In this document: in pieces, positions 26,222 through 35,644 of the stretch
How the letters are laid out: each line of letters begins with the position of its first letter
How positions within the stretch are numbered: position 1 is the stretch's first letter
Assembly: GCA_938010045.1 (NCBI GenBank)
Contig: CALLFZ010000038.1
Coordinates: 1-64,000, forward strand
Length of the DNA: 64,000 bases
Reading direction: 5' to 3'
From: an uncultured bacterium
GTDB lineage: Bacteria; Verrucomicrobiota; Kiritimatiellia; PWTM01
The notes under the pieces: generated by a model
Seen by the model: the letters and a program-made list of their open reading frames with translations, nothing else
The model's database searches: none
Told to the model about the DNA's origin: nothing
Position numbers and translations under genes: made by a program

Positions 26222-27034
26222 CTACGGCAGCCCCCATGCGCGCGCGCGGGCCGACGCCTCGCGCACGGCGCGAAACCGCTCGAACCGCGACAGCACAGCG
26301 GACAGGATCTCGCAGTTGCGCCGGGCCAGCGGATCGCCCATGCGTTCTGCGAGCAGGCACCACACGTAGGCCTCGCGCAGGTTGGGCGGCCCCGCGCGTC
26401 CCTCTGCGTAGAGGCGAGCCAGCGCCGTCATCGCTTCGGCCACACCGTGTTGCGCCGCGCGTTCGTACCAAGTTTTCGCCTCAGCCGGTGCCGCCGCGAC
26501 GCCGATGCCGTCGTCCAGACGCCGCCCCCACTCGTACTGGGCCGACGGTTCGCCAGCCTCCGCCGCCCGCCGCCACCAGGCCGCCGCCTCTACCGCGTTG
26601 GCGGGGGTGCCACTGCCGGACTCCATCGCGCGCGCGACGCGCGCCATGGCGCCGGCGTGCCCGCGGTCGGCTGCGCGCCGCCAAAGCGCCAGCGCCCGTG
26701 CCGGATCCGCCGCCACCCCTCGGCCGTCCGCGAGATGATCCGCGACGCGCACCATCGCGTCGGGGTCCCCCGCCAACGCGGCTTTTGCCCACCACTCCAG
26801 CGCCGCGCGCACATCGGCTGCCGCGCCCCGCCCCGTCGCGAGCCGATCCGCATATCCCACCTGAGCGCGGACGTCGCCGCGCTCGGCCGCATCGCGCAAG
26901 ATCAGCAGTTCGGCCTCGTCGTTGGCGCCGGCGATCGCGGTCATCCCGCACACCGCCAGAACCGCACCCTTCACGGCGGCCACGCGCCGCCACCTCGCCG
27001 CGCATTCCCGTCGGTCCCGTCGCTCGAATCTCAT
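26222..27034 (-). CDS. Exported Sel1-repeat (SLR) protein
   Basis: 270 residues. After a basic N-terminus there is a hydrophobic segment (about 18-32, VKGAVLAVCGMTAIAGA) acting as signal or anchor, then four to five Sel1-like repeats of about 36 residues with the A-x2-G-x2-x-A-x8-G and AxxWWRRAAxxG patterns. SLR proteins are alpha-solenoid scaffolds for protein-protein contacts, often in envelope signalling. The ATG at 27034 was chosen because it is the first start giving this signal; GAGGCAACG lies upstream. It is the first gene of the run ending with acylphosphatase and is divergent from tetR. Confidence 0.85.
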   Translation of the reverse strand: MRFERRDRRECAARWRRVAAVKGAVLAVCGMTAIAGANDEAELLILRDAAERGDVRAQVGYADRLATGRGAAADVRAALEWWAKAALAGDPDAMVRVADHLADGRGVAADPARALALWRRAADRGHAGAMARVARAMESGSGTPANAVEAAAWWRRAAEAGEPSAQYEWGRRLDDGIGVAAAPAEAKTWYERAAQHGVAEAMTALARLYAEGRAGPPNLREAYVWCLLAERMGDPLARRNCEILSAVLSRFERFRAVREASARARAWGLP

Positions 27035-27200
27035 CGACGTTGCCTCGTCTCGTCGTCGCGTCCGCGACTCATTCGCCAAGTCTAGCAACGAATCGGTGGC
27101 CGGGCACGCCGCCGGGCGCGCCCGCTTCCGTGTGTCGCTGAGCGCATACGCAGCGGTACTCGATCTGGCGCACAGAATTCTTCTTGCTATGGGCCGGATG

Positions 27201-27235
27201 TTCCACTCAGGCATACCGATTGGTATAGTCGGTTG
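27201..27235 (+). promoter_or_regulatory. tetR promoter with ATACC-N4-GGTAT operator
   Basis: An inverted repeat ATACCGATTGGTAT (27213-27226) overlaps a -10-like TATAGT (27224-27229). A weak -35-like TTCCAC lies 17 bp upstream (27201-27206). Only six bases separate the -10 from the tetR ATG, so transcription would begin at or beside the start codon. The operator position fits auto-repression by the TetR protein. The repeat is seen; the regulation is inferred. Confidence 0.55.
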
Positions 27236-27871
27236 ATGCGAACGACCTCTCCGAGGCGCGACGCGACACGTCGGTCGGCCGAACGACCCGACCGGCTGGC
27301 GGCGGCAGCGTTCGAAGTGCTCGCGGATCGCGGGTTCGACGGCGCGAATCTCGACGACATCGCCGCGGCGGCCGGCGTCACCAAAGGCAGCCTCTACTGG
27401 CATTACGAAAACAAGCTCGAGCTCCTCCTCGCCGCCTGCCGGCACTACTACCGCCGCTGGGAGGCCGGCATCCACGCCGCGATCGCCGCCGCGCGCACGC
27501 CGGCGGAGCGGCTCCACCGCGCGCTCGCGTTCAGCGTGGCCTCCTGCGTCGCGGACCGTCGGAACCGCCGGTTCACGACCGGCATCTTCATGCGCATGCA
27601 GGATGACGCCGCGGTCCGCTCGAGCTGGGCCCAGTTCTACGCCTCGGTCCGCGAGTTCTACGTCGGCCTGGTCCGCGCAGCGCAGACCTCGGGCGAACTC
27701 CCGCCGCAGGATGCGCGGCGGCAGGTGGACCTGATGCTCGAAGCGATGGAAGGCCTCAAGGTGCGCGCGGGGTTCGAACCGGCCGTCGCCGATGCCGCGG
27801 AACAGGCGCGGATTGTCGAGTCGCTCTACGGGATCTTCGAGCGACCATCGGTTGGGAGGTCACTCCGATGA
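27236..27871 (+). CDS. TetR/AcrR family regulator
   Basis: 211 residues. The N-terminal helix-turn-helix (about 39-58: NLDDIAAAAGVTKGSLYWHY) is a clear TetR DNA-binding motif, and the remaining helical domain would bind an effector. The ATG at 27236 is preferred over the TTG three bases earlier. The stop overlaps the next gene (ATGA), so the regulator is made with the oxidoreductase and the HEAT/ThuA protein it probably controls. The putative operator lies directly in front of it. Confidence 0.93.
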   Translation: MRTTSPRRDATRRSAERPDRLAAAAFEVLADRGFDGANLDDIAAAAGVTKGSLYWHYENKLELLLAACRHYYRRWEAGIHAAIAAARTPAERLHRALAFSVASCVADRRNRRFTTGIFMRMQDDAAVRSSWAQFYASVREFYVGLVRAAQTSGELPPQDARRQVDLMLEAMEGLKVRAGFEPAVADAAEQARIVESLYGIFERPSVGRSLR

Positions 27872-29175
27872 ACACTAGGCTGGTCCGGCGGGAGGCCCTT
27901 CGGGCGCTGGTCGCGGGCGCCGCGCCGTTCATCGTGCCCGCGCGCGTTCTCGGACGTGGAGCACCGCCGCCCAGCGAGCGCCTCGGCGTGGCGGTGATCG
28001 GCGCGGGCGAGCGTGGGCGCGGCCATCTCATCGAGCTGGCGGGATTCCCGGAGGTGCGGGTCGTTGCGATCTGCGATGCGGACCTCGCGCGGGCTCGGTC
28101 CGCGCGCGACGCGGCCGCCGCTCAGGGCCGCATCCCCGCCGAGTGCGCCGTCGCGCAGGACTTCCGCGAGGTGCTTGCGCGGCCGGATCTGGATGCGATC
28201 ACGATCGCCGCGCCGGAACACTGGCACGCAACGATGGCCATTGCCGCGATGAAGGCGGGCCGCGACGTGTACTGCGAGAAGGCGCTCTCGCGCACCGTCG
28301 CGGAGGGGCGGGCGATCTGCGAGACCGTCCGCCGTACCGGCCGCGTGCTGCAGGCCGGCACGCAGCAGCGATCGGATCCGCGTTTTCGCTTCGCCTGCGA
28401 ACTGGCCCGGAACGGCCGCCTGGGCCGGGTTCACACCGTCACGGTCGCCGTGCCGGGCGGCCACCTTCGGCTGCGGGACGGCGTATCCGCGCTTGTTCTC
28501 CCGGTCGCGCCACCGCCGCCGTCGCTCGACTACGACCTCTGGATCGGACCGGCCCCGATGAAACCGCACCGCGAGGGGCTCTGCAGCTATTACTGGTACT
28601 TCTTCTCCGACTACTGCGCGGGCTGGATGCAGAGCTGGGGCGTGCACCACCTCGACATCGCGCTGTGGGGATCCCCATCGCTCGGCGCCGGTCGAATCCG
28701 CGTCGAGGGCGCCGCCATGTGGCTCGACGAAGGCGATCCCGACGTGCCGTTTGGATGGGACATCACCGTCACCGCCGCCGATGGTGTTCGACTGCGGTTC
28801 TACGACGACACACGTTCGCCCTACGGACACGGCGTGCGCTTCGAGGGCGACCGCGGCTGGGTGCACGTGGTCCGCGGCGGCATCCGCGCCGACCCGCCCT
28901 CGCTGCTGGAGGAAACTATCCGGCCACACGAGACGCGGCTGCGCGTGTCGACGCACCACATGGCCGACTTTCTCGAGTGCATTCGCACGCGCCGTGAGCC
29001 CGCCGCGCCCGCGGAAGTCTGTCACGCCGCCACGACATTGTCGCTGATCTGCGACATCGCGGCGCGCTGCGGCCGCCCGCTCGTTTGGGATTGGGCCGCG
29101 GAACGATTCGTGGATGATCCCTCGGCGGATCGCCACCTCGCCCGCGCAGCGCGCGCGCCGTGGACACTGGCGTGA
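27868..29175 (+). CDS. Gfo/Idh/MocA oxidoreductase with twin-Arg-like leader
   Basis: A 435-residue NAD(P)-dependent sugar dehydrogenase-like protein. The N-terminus has paired arginines (R7-R8) before a short hydrophobic stretch, as in Tat-exported members. The Rossmann fold has VAVIGAGERGRGHL (about 45-58), and the usual EKP motif is EKAL (in YCEKALSRTVAEG). The GWMQSWGVHHLDIALWG motif marks the secreted PVC/Bacteroidota type. The tail RAPWTLA is also typical. It probably oxidises or rearranges a sugar in the periplasm. It is in operon with TetR (ATGA overlap) and the HEAT/ThuA gene. Loss of the EKP proline is a minor oddity. Confidence 0.92.
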   Translation: MNTRLVRREALRALVAGAAPFIVPARVLGRGAPPPSERLGVAVIGAGERGRGHLIELAGFPEVRVVAICDADLARARSARDAAAAQGRIPAECAVAQDFREVLARPDLDAITIAAPEHWHATMAIAAMKAGRDVYCEKALSRTVAEGRAICETVRRTGRVLQAGTQQRSDPRFRFACELARNGRLGRVHTVTVAVPGGHLRLRDGVSALVLPVAPPPPSLDYDLWIGPAPMKPHREGLCSYYWYFFSDYCAGWMQSWGVHHLDIALWGSPSLGAGRIRVEGAAMWLDEGDPDVPFGWDITVTAADGVRLRFYDDTRSPYGHGVRFEGDRGWVHVVRGGIRADPPSLLEETIRPHETRLRVSTHHMADFLECIRTRREPAAPAEVCHAATTLSLICDIAARCGRPLVWDWAAERFVDDPSADRHLARAARAPWTLA

Positions 29176-29189
29176 GGCAGGAACGAGCG

Positions 29190-32100
29190 GTGAACCATTT
29201 CGGCTGTTGGGTCCGCTGCAGTGTCGCTACGGCGGTGGCGCTGGTGGCCGCAACCTCGGCCGCCGCCCCGCAGCCGCCCGAACCCTCGCCGCAGGACATC
29301 CAGGCGGCGATCGAACAGGTGCGTACCAGCACGAACTTTGCGCCGCGCGCGGCCTTCCGGCTGCTCGAGCTCTGGACGCCGCGCTGGCCGGTGGGCTCGC
29401 CCCGCGCCCGCGAGCTGGCCACACAGCTGCTCGAGGCGATCCGCGCACCGGACTCGACGGCGCTGGGCCGCACAACGCTCGCCCAGCATCTCGCGCTGGT
29501 CGCCGAAGACCCGGAGCGCACCCTCCTGAGTGATCGATTGACGGATCCCACGCTGGCGGAGCCCGCTCGCATCGCGCTCGGCGGCGACTGGCCCTCGGCC
29601 AACCCACGGCCTCCGGCCGCGCTCGAAGCGGACCTCGCCGCGTCCCATCCGGCCACACGGCTCGCCGCGCTCGCGGAACTCGTGAGCGTGCATCCGACTC
29701 GCGCCGTGGCAGCGTGTGAGGCCGCTCTGCACGATCCCGATGATACGGTCGCGGTCTCGGCGATCCGATGGCTGGCGCGTCTCGACGGCGCGCGGCTGGT
29801 CGCACGTCTCGACGATCTGCCGCCCGCCCGCCTGGCGACCGCCCTGGGCGCATTCGCGGACGTTCGGGCGCACGTCGGCCGCACCGCCGCGCTCGCGCGC
29901 GTCGAGGCTGCCGATCCTGGCGTGCGCGCGGCCGCCATCGCGGCCCTCGGGCCGCTCGGAACGGCGGAGGAGGTCCCGCTCCTCGCGCGACTCGGCGCAG
30001 CGGAGGCGCTGGCCGCGATCCCCGACCCGGCCGCCGACGCCGCGATCGCCGACTGTCGAACCTGGGGCTCCACGTCCCAGCGGGTCGCGTGCATTTCGGC
30101 GCTCGCGACTCGCGGGGCTCCCAACCTGTCCGCGCTGCTGCTGCCGCTCGCCGGCGACGCGGACCCGGTCGTGCGCGCCACCGTGCTCAAGGCGCTCGCT
30201 CAGCGCGGGGAGCGCGCCGTTCTGGACGCCCTGATGGACCGCCTTCGTGATGATCCTTCCCCGGAGCTGGAGAATGCACTGAAACAACTCGTTCAGCGGT
30301 TCGGCGATCTCGAGGTGATACCGCGGCTCGGCCGCCTGTTGGACGACGCCGCCGCCCCGCTGGCCGCCCGAGCGGCGGCGTTGCGCGTACTGCCCGCCCT
30401 TGGACACGATAGCGCGCTTGGCTGGATCGAACGTTACTCCCGCGCTGGCCCGACTGATCTACGGGATGTCGCCATCCGCTCGCTCGCCCAATCGCGGACG
30501 CCAGCCGCCGTGCCGGCGTTACTGCGCGTGCGTGGGGCGGACGACACCTCCCCGGTTCACCGTCACCTCGCGAACGAAGCGCTGGCACGTTGGGCGCCAC
30601 GCCTGGTTCACCTCACCAACGTCCTGTCCTACCTCGACTGCGGCGCCGTTCCCCGGGCCGATGGGCTGCACGGGGTCTCCATCTCCGTGCGGCGAGGCGA
30701 ACCGTGGCGCTGGGCCGACACGCCGCCCGGCACGGTGGTGTTCGATCCCCGCGAGGTCCTCATCGACCTGGACGGACTCTCGCCGACCGGCCACTACGAG
30801 GTCGGTCTCTCATGGTGGGACTACGACGCGGGCGGCCGCGAACAATCCATCTTCGTGAACGGCGAGCCCGCCCTTCCGCGCACCCCCCTGCCTCGCTGGC
30901 GCGGAGCCGAACAGCCTGCCGCGGTTATCCGAATTCCCATTCCCGAGGCGGCGCTGCGCCGCGGCGGTCCGGTGACCCTGGCCATCCGGCGCGACGCGGG
31001 CCCCAACGTGGTCGTCGGAGAGGTGTGGGTGTGCGCGCTGACCCACACCGTTTCGCCATCCCGCGACACCACCCTGATCGAGGTGCGAGCCAATACCGGC
31101 GCGACCTGCCGCGTCCTGATCGTGACCGGCGAGGACATCCCCGCTCATGCCTGGCGTGAGACGACGCCGCGGCTCGTGGCGGCCCTTGCGGCCGATCCGC
31201 GGCTCGAGGTGAGCGTCGCTGAAACGCCCACCGTGCTCGCAACGCCCAAGATCGAATCGTTTCAAGCGATCGTGCTGCATGCACAGAACGACCGCTCCGC
31301 GCCGTCGGCCGCCGCGCTGAACAACCTGCGGCGCGCGGTGTCGAACGGGTGCGGCCTCGTCGTCGCCCACTTCGCGAGCGGCGCCTTGTTCGACCGCGCG
31401 TCCAACGCCGTGTGGCCGGCCTACACGGAGCTGGTCGGACGCACATGGAACCCCCGTCTCCGCGCCCACGATCCGCGCGGCCCGTTCACCGTCCGAATCC
31501 GCGAGCCGGCCCATCCCGTCACGCTCGGCTTGAGCGACTTTACGACCGACGACGAGCTGTACACCTGCCTCGACGGCGACGCACCGATCCTCGTGCTGGC
31601 CGATGCGGTCTCGAAGGTGGATGGCCGCCCTTATCCACTAGTGTTTACGCGCGAGTTCGGTCGCGGCCGCGTATTCCACTGCGCTCTCGGCCACGACGCG
31701 CGGGCGCTGGCGACGCCCGCCGTCGAAGCGCTCTATCGTCGCGGCACTGTCTGGGCCGCGCGCCGACCGCCCGCGGAATTCCAAGCCGATGGCCACGCCT
31801 TCTCGTTTGACACGGGCGAACTGCGCGGCCGGCTCCACAACGGTGGCCGCCCGACCGGTCTCGCACCATTGCTCGATGCACGCACCGGCCGTGACCTCGC
31901 GCAGCGTCACGGAGTGCTCTCGATCTACCGGCTACTGGAGCCTCATCGCCGTCACCCCGATGGCTGGAGCCGCGCCGACACCACTCGGCGTCTCCGGCCG
32001 GACGGCTCGGTGGAAACCATTTGGCCGGCCACGGAAACCACGCCGTTCGAACTGCGCGCCATCTGGCGTTGGGCGTCGGCCAACGCTGTGGACATCTCGA

Positions 32101-32606
32101 TCCACGTGGAAGCGCGCGCGCCACTGCGCGCGTTTGAGGTGTTCTGTGCCTCGTATTTTGCGGGTTTCGAACGAGCGTTCGCGTGCGTCCGCGCGCCCGA
32201 GGGGCCCGCCTGGCGGCCCGCCGATCCAGCCGAGGGCGTTTGGCAGGCCTTCCCGCGCGACGAGGCCGCCGCCACATGGCTGCGCGACGGCCGCTGGCAA
32301 ATTCCCCCGCACCCAGTTGAGTGGGCGATCCAACCGGCCTTCGCGCTACCCGCCGGCCTGCGGCTCGATTCAGCCTCGGGTCGGGCGGCCTTCATCATCG
32401 GCCGCGCGTCGGACTGCTTTGCGGTGCTGATGCCCCAGGACGAGGAGCCGCATCGCTCGCTGTACCTCTCGCTGTTCGGCCGCGACCTTGCCCCCGGCGA
32501 ACGCGCGAGCTCCGCGATTCGACTGCTGATCGCCTCCGATATCCCCGCCCCGCCGCCGGTTTCGTGGTTGGAGCCTCTCGGACCGGCCCCGGCCGTGGGG
32601 GACTAG
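29190..32606 (+). CDS. Large exported HEAT-repeat/ThuA-domain protein
   Basis: 1138 residues. Parts in order: signal peptide (about 7-25, ending TSAAAPQ); alpha-helical HEAT/PBS-type repeats (about 130-455, units such as DPVVRATVLKALAQRG); a beta-sandwich possibly binding sugars (about 470-625, HYEVGLSWWDYDAGG); a ThuA domain (about 640-855) with TTDDELYTCLDGD and GRGRVFHCALGHD; and a C-terminal beta-rich domain (about 870-1130) of unknown family. The GTG at 29190 has AGGA eight bases upstream and gives a proper signal peptide; GTGs at 29160 and 29172 also fit. It follows the oxidoreductase by 14 bp. ThuA plus Gfo/Idh neighbours recur in sugar catabolism loci, suggesting a shared pathway. Confidence 0.88.
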   Translation: MNHFGCWVRCSVATAVALVAATSAAAPQPPEPSPQDIQAAIEQVRTSTNFAPRAAFRLLELWTPRWPVGSPRARELATQLLEAIRAPDSTALGRTTLAQHLALVAEDPERTLLSDRLTDPTLAEPARIALGGDWPSANPRPPAALEADLAASHPATRLAALAELVSVHPTRAVAACEAALHDPDDTVAVSAIRWLARLDGARLVARLDDLPPARLATALGAFADVRAHVGRTAALARVEAADPGVRAAAIAALGPLGTAEEVPLLARLGAAEALAAIPDPAADAAIADCRTWGSTSQRVACISALATRGAPNLSALLLPLAGDADPVVRATVLKALAQRGERAVLDALMDRLRDDPSPELENALKQLVQRFGDLEVIPRLGRLLDDAAAPLAARAAALRVLPALGHDSALGWIERYSRAGPTDLRDVAIRSLAQSRTPAAVPALLRVRGADDTSPVHRHLANEALARWAPRLVHLTNVLSYLDCGAVPRADGLHGVSISVRRGEPWRWADTPPGTVVFDPREVLIDLDGLSPTGHYEVGLSWWDYDAGGREQSIFVNGEPALPRTPLPRWRGAEQPAAVIRIPIPEAALRRGGPVTLAIRRDAGPNVVVGEVWVCALTHTVSPSRDTTLIEVRANTGATCRVLIVTGEDIPAHAWRETTPRLVAALAADPRLEVSVAETPTVLATPKIESFQAIVLHAQNDRSAPSAAALNNLRRAVSNGCGLVVAHFASGALFDRASNAVWPAYTELVGRTWNPRLRAHDPRGPFTVRIREPAHPVTLGLSDFTTDDELYTCLDGDAPILVLADAVSKVDGRPYPLVFTREFGRGRVFHCALGHDARALATPAVEALYRRGTVWAARRPPAEFQADGHAFSFDTGELRGRLHNGGRPTGLAPLLDARTGRDLAQRHGVLSIYRLLEPHRRHPDGWSRADTTRRLRPDGSVETIWPATETTPFELRAIWRWASANAVDISIHVEARAPLRAFEVFCASYFAGFERAFACVRAPEGPAWRPADPAEGVWQAFPRDEAAATWLRDGRWQIPPHPVEWAIQPAFALPAGLRLDSASGRAAFIIGRASDCFAVLMPQDEEPHRSLYLSLFGRDLAPGERASSAIRLLIASDIPAPPPVSWLEPLGPAPAVGD

Positions 32607-33368
32607 CACACTCCGATCCTCCACTCGCACACTCCGAACGCTGAGCCGCCGCGATGTGGCCGCGGCGGCCTTTGCGACGGCGCCGGCCTCCGCCCGTTCA
32701 ACGCCGACAGTGCCGATCGGCGGCGACGGGCGCGGCGTCTAGATGGCAGAGCGCTTGTGCACGCACGGGGGGTCTTGTGATCCGTGCGGCCGCGGACCAC
32801 TTCGAGCAGATCGCGTGCGGCGAGCGCAAGACCTAGCGTCGAACCGGCTCCAGATTCCAGCGGCCACGCTGACCATCGTCGCCAGTTCGAACGCGATGTC
32901 GAGACCATGGGCCTCGAGGACGTGACGCTCTTCCATCCCGAGCCCAAGCTGGCCGCCGCGACACGGATCGGACGCGCGCGAGTCCGCGACACCTCGGAGA
33001 TCATGCTCCGCGGCGGGCCGTTCGTACGCCGCGTGTGGCCAGCATCGTACAACGCGACAGATCTCTGCCTCGCGTGTTTACCGAGGATGGCATGTTCCGC
33101 CCGGCTGGCTCTCTGGGCATCGTGCGCCCGGGTTTGAACAACCCGAGGACGCCGGAGACTCCCGGTTCGCACAGGTCGAGAGTCCGCGTACACAACGGAA
33201 GGCGCCCAGTCTTCGATCTGCCGTAGGAGCCGTTGCGGGCCGCTCAAGAGCAGAACGGGAATTCGGGCCCCATCGGATCCATGCGCGATCGCGGCGCGAA
33301 GGTGCCCGTACTTGCGGCACGGGCAAATGTGTTGCATTCGGACGACCGCAACGCGATAAGACCCCGCC
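32607..33368. other. Intergenic stretch with a Tat-leader-like remnant
   Basis: At about 32641-32715 (+) the sequence reads TLSRRDVAAAAFATAPASA, which looks like the leader of a Tat-exported oxidoreductase, but the frame closes soon after and no catalytic domain follows. Fragments on either strand downstream are not assignable. I take this as the remains of a deleted gene in an otherwise empty gap before the 33369 gene. Confidence 0.45.
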
Positions 33369-34049
33369 ATGAACCTTCGGACATGGGTGGGGGGGCTGGC
33401 GATCGGCGTGTGCGTCGCGGCGGGCGCGGCTCCAGCCGCCGGAGCACAAAGCCGCGGCGAGCGCGTCGCGCAGGCGCTGAGCGAGCGCGGAGCGCCGGCC
33501 GATCTGGCCGTTGCGGCGATCGCGGCGTTGCCGGTGGTCGAGCTGCGCGGGGCGGTGCCGATCGGCATCCATCACTTTGGCATGAGCTGGTGGCGGGCAC
33601 TGGCGGTCTCGGTGCTGGGAAATCTTGCACCGATTCCGTTCATCCTGCTTCTGCTGAATCCCGTCACGCGCTGGGCGCGCCGTAGCCGGCTGGGCGAGCG
33701 GCTGGTCGAGCGACTACTCGCACGAGTCCGGCGGAAGGCCTCGGACATCCCCCGCTACGAGTGGTGGGGGCTGGCGCTGTTCGTGGCGGTGCCACTGCCG
33801 GCGACGGGCGCTTGGACCGGGGCCATGGCGGCCGCGCTTTGCGGCATGCCGCCGCTCCGCTCGCTCGGGGCGATCACGGTCGGCGTGCTCATCGCCGGCG
33901 GAATCGTGACGATCCTGTCGTTATTGGGATGGATCGGAGCCGGCATTGCCGTGGCGGCGCTGCTCGGCGCCACGGTGGCGGGTCTGCGCTCCGGCGCGCG
34001 TCCCGCGGGGTCGGAGCCGGCTGGCACGGAGGATCCGCCGGCCACATGA
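33369..34049 (+). CDS. COG2426-type small multidrug-export family membrane protein
   Basis: 226 residues with a cleavable or N-terminal span (about 8-25) and four further hydrophobic segments. The motif AALPVVELRGAVPIGIHHFGMSWW followed by NLAPIPFILLLLNPV matches the family annotated as putative small multi-drug export proteins (PF06695). VPLPATGAWTGAMAAALCGM is the second conserved part. The transport role is by family name only; nothing here shows a substrate. It overlaps trmFO by ATGA. Confidence 0.85.
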   Translation: MNLRTWVGGLAIGVCVAAGAAPAAGAQSRGERVAQALSERGAPADLAVAAIAALPVVELRGAVPIGIHHFGMSWWRALAVSVLGNLAPIPFILLLLNPVTRWARRSRLGERLVERLLARVRRKASDIPRYEWWGLALFVAVPLPATGAWTGAMAAALCGMPPLRSLGAITVGVLIAGGIVTILSLLGWIGAGIAVAALLGATVAGLRSGARPAGSEPAGTEDPPAT

Positions 34050-35395
34050 GCGGTGCGAGCCCGATTACGGTCGTCGGCGGCGGGCTGGCCGGCTGCGAAG
34101 CGGCCTGGCAGCTGGCGCGTCGGGGCATCCGGGTGCGGCTCTTCGAAATGCGACCTGGCCGAATGACCGGCGCGCACCGCACCGACCGGCTCGCGGAGCT
34201 CGTCTGCTCCAACTCGCTCGGCTCCAAATTGCCCGACCGCGCGTCCGGCATTCTCCTCGCCGAGCTTCACCGGTGCGCCTCGCTGCTCGCGCACTGCGCG
34301 GAGGAGACCGCGATTCCGGCGGGCAGCGCACTGGCGGTGGACCGCGAGCGCTTTGCGTCGGCGGTGACCGCGGCGATCGAACGCGAACCGCTCATTGAGC
34401 TGGTGCGGGAAGAGGTCACCGAGGCGCCGCCCAGGCCAGCGATCATCGCGAGCGGCCCGCTCACCTCGCCGGCGCTGGCCGCGTCGCTGGCGGAGCTGAC
34501 CGGGGCCGCCCATCTCTATTTCTACGACGCGATCGCTCCGGTCGTGGAGGGCGAGACGGTGGATCGTTCGATCGCGTTCGCGGCCTCGCGCTACGGCCGC
34601 GACGCGGGCGGCGAAGGGGATTATCTGAACTGCCCGTTCACGAACGAGGAGTACGACCGGTTCATCGAGGCCCTTCGGACAGCCGAGCGAATCCCACTTC
34701 GCGACTTCGAGCAGGCGATTGACCAGGGAGTCTGCGCGGGCGAGGGGCCCATGTTCGAGGGGTGTCTGCCGATCGAGGTGCTGGCGCGCCGTAGTCGCGA
34801 GGCGCCGGCGTTCGGACCGCTGCGGCCGGTGGGCTTGAGAGATCCCCGCACCGGCCGGCGGCCGCATGCGGTGCTACAGCTGCGACGGGAGGACGCGGCG
34901 GGCGAACGGTGGAATCTCGTCGGATGCCAGACCAATCTGCGCGAATCCGAGCAGGAGCGCGTGTTTCGCCTTGTGCCCGGTCTCGCCCACGCGCGCTTCG
35001 TGCGGTACGGGCACATGCACCGAAACACGTACATGTGCGCGCCACGGCTGCTGGACCGTTCGCTGCAGCTGCGCGCCGCGCCCGGCGTATGGATAGCGGG
35101 CCAGTTGTGCGGCGTCGAGGGGTATCTCGGCAACATCGCGACCGGCTTGGTGACCGCAATCGCCGCCGCATCCGCGCTCGCCGGCCGCGAGCCGCCGGTG
35201 TGGCCGGAGGACACCATGATCGGCAGTCTTGTGCGGGTGCTCGTGTCGGCAAGGCCTGAAACCTTTCAACCGGTCAAAGCCAATCTGGGTCTACTCCCAC
35301 CACTCGAGACGCGCATCGGCCGTACCGATCGCGGCCGCCTCCTGGCCGCCCGCGCACTGTCGGCGCTGGAGACGTTTCTGCCGCACATTCGGTGA
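34046..35395 (+). CDS. trmFO: tRNA m5U54 methyltransferase TrmFO
   Basis: A folate/FAD-dependent enzyme (449 residues) that makes ribothymidine at position 54 of tRNA. It shows the FAD-binding ITVVGGGLAGCEAAW, then MTGAHRTDRLAELVCSNS, DYLNCPFTNEEYDRF, FEGCLPIEVLA, YGHMHRNTYMCAP and QLCGVEGYLGN, all family hallmarks, including the cysteines used in catalysis. The ATG at 34046 overlaps the upstream stop (ATGA). Length is normal for the family. Confidence 0.97.
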   Translation: MSGASPITVVGGGLAGCEAAWQLARRGIRVRLFEMRPGRMTGAHRTDRLAELVCSNSLGSKLPDRASGILLAELHRCASLLAHCAEETAIPAGSALAVDRERFASAVTAAIEREPLIELVREEVTEAPPRPAIIASGPLTSPALAASLAELTGAAHLYFYDAIAPVVEGETVDRSIAFAASRYGRDAGGEGDYLNCPFTNEEYDRFIEALRTAERIPLRDFEQAIDQGVCAGEGPMFEGCLPIEVLARRSREAPAFGPLRPVGLRDPRTGRRPHAVLQLRREDAAGERWNLVGCQTNLRESEQERVFRLVPGLAHARFVRYGHMHRNTYMCAPRLLDRSLQLRAAPGVWIAGQLCGVEGYLGNIATGLVTAIAAASALAGREPPVWPEDTMIGSLVRVLVSARPETFQPVKANLGLLPPLETRIGRTDRGRLLAARALSALETFLPHIR

Positions 35396-35644
35396 GCCAG
35401 GCGGAACCGCATGGCAAAGAGATGACTCCGCAACCGCGTTCGGCTTCGTCCCGGCCGACCCCAAGAATGTTGCGGGCACCCGCATCGCCGGTCTGTCGAC
35501 ACACCGCTCCGAACACGGACAACCGCGACACGGCATGTGGGCGGCGAGAACACACGGCGGTCTACGACCTCGTGCGGAGCGTGTCTGGCCAGTGGCTCCT
35601 GCCCGGATCTCATCGGCGGGCTTGCGGGGTGCGGCGACGCCGCT

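Noticed and set aside
32641-33137. An intact Gfo/Idh/MocA oxidoreductase after the HEAT/ThuA gene
   Set aside because: Only a Tat-leader-like stretch is recognisable; no Rossmann GxGxxG or catalytic motifs follow in any frame.
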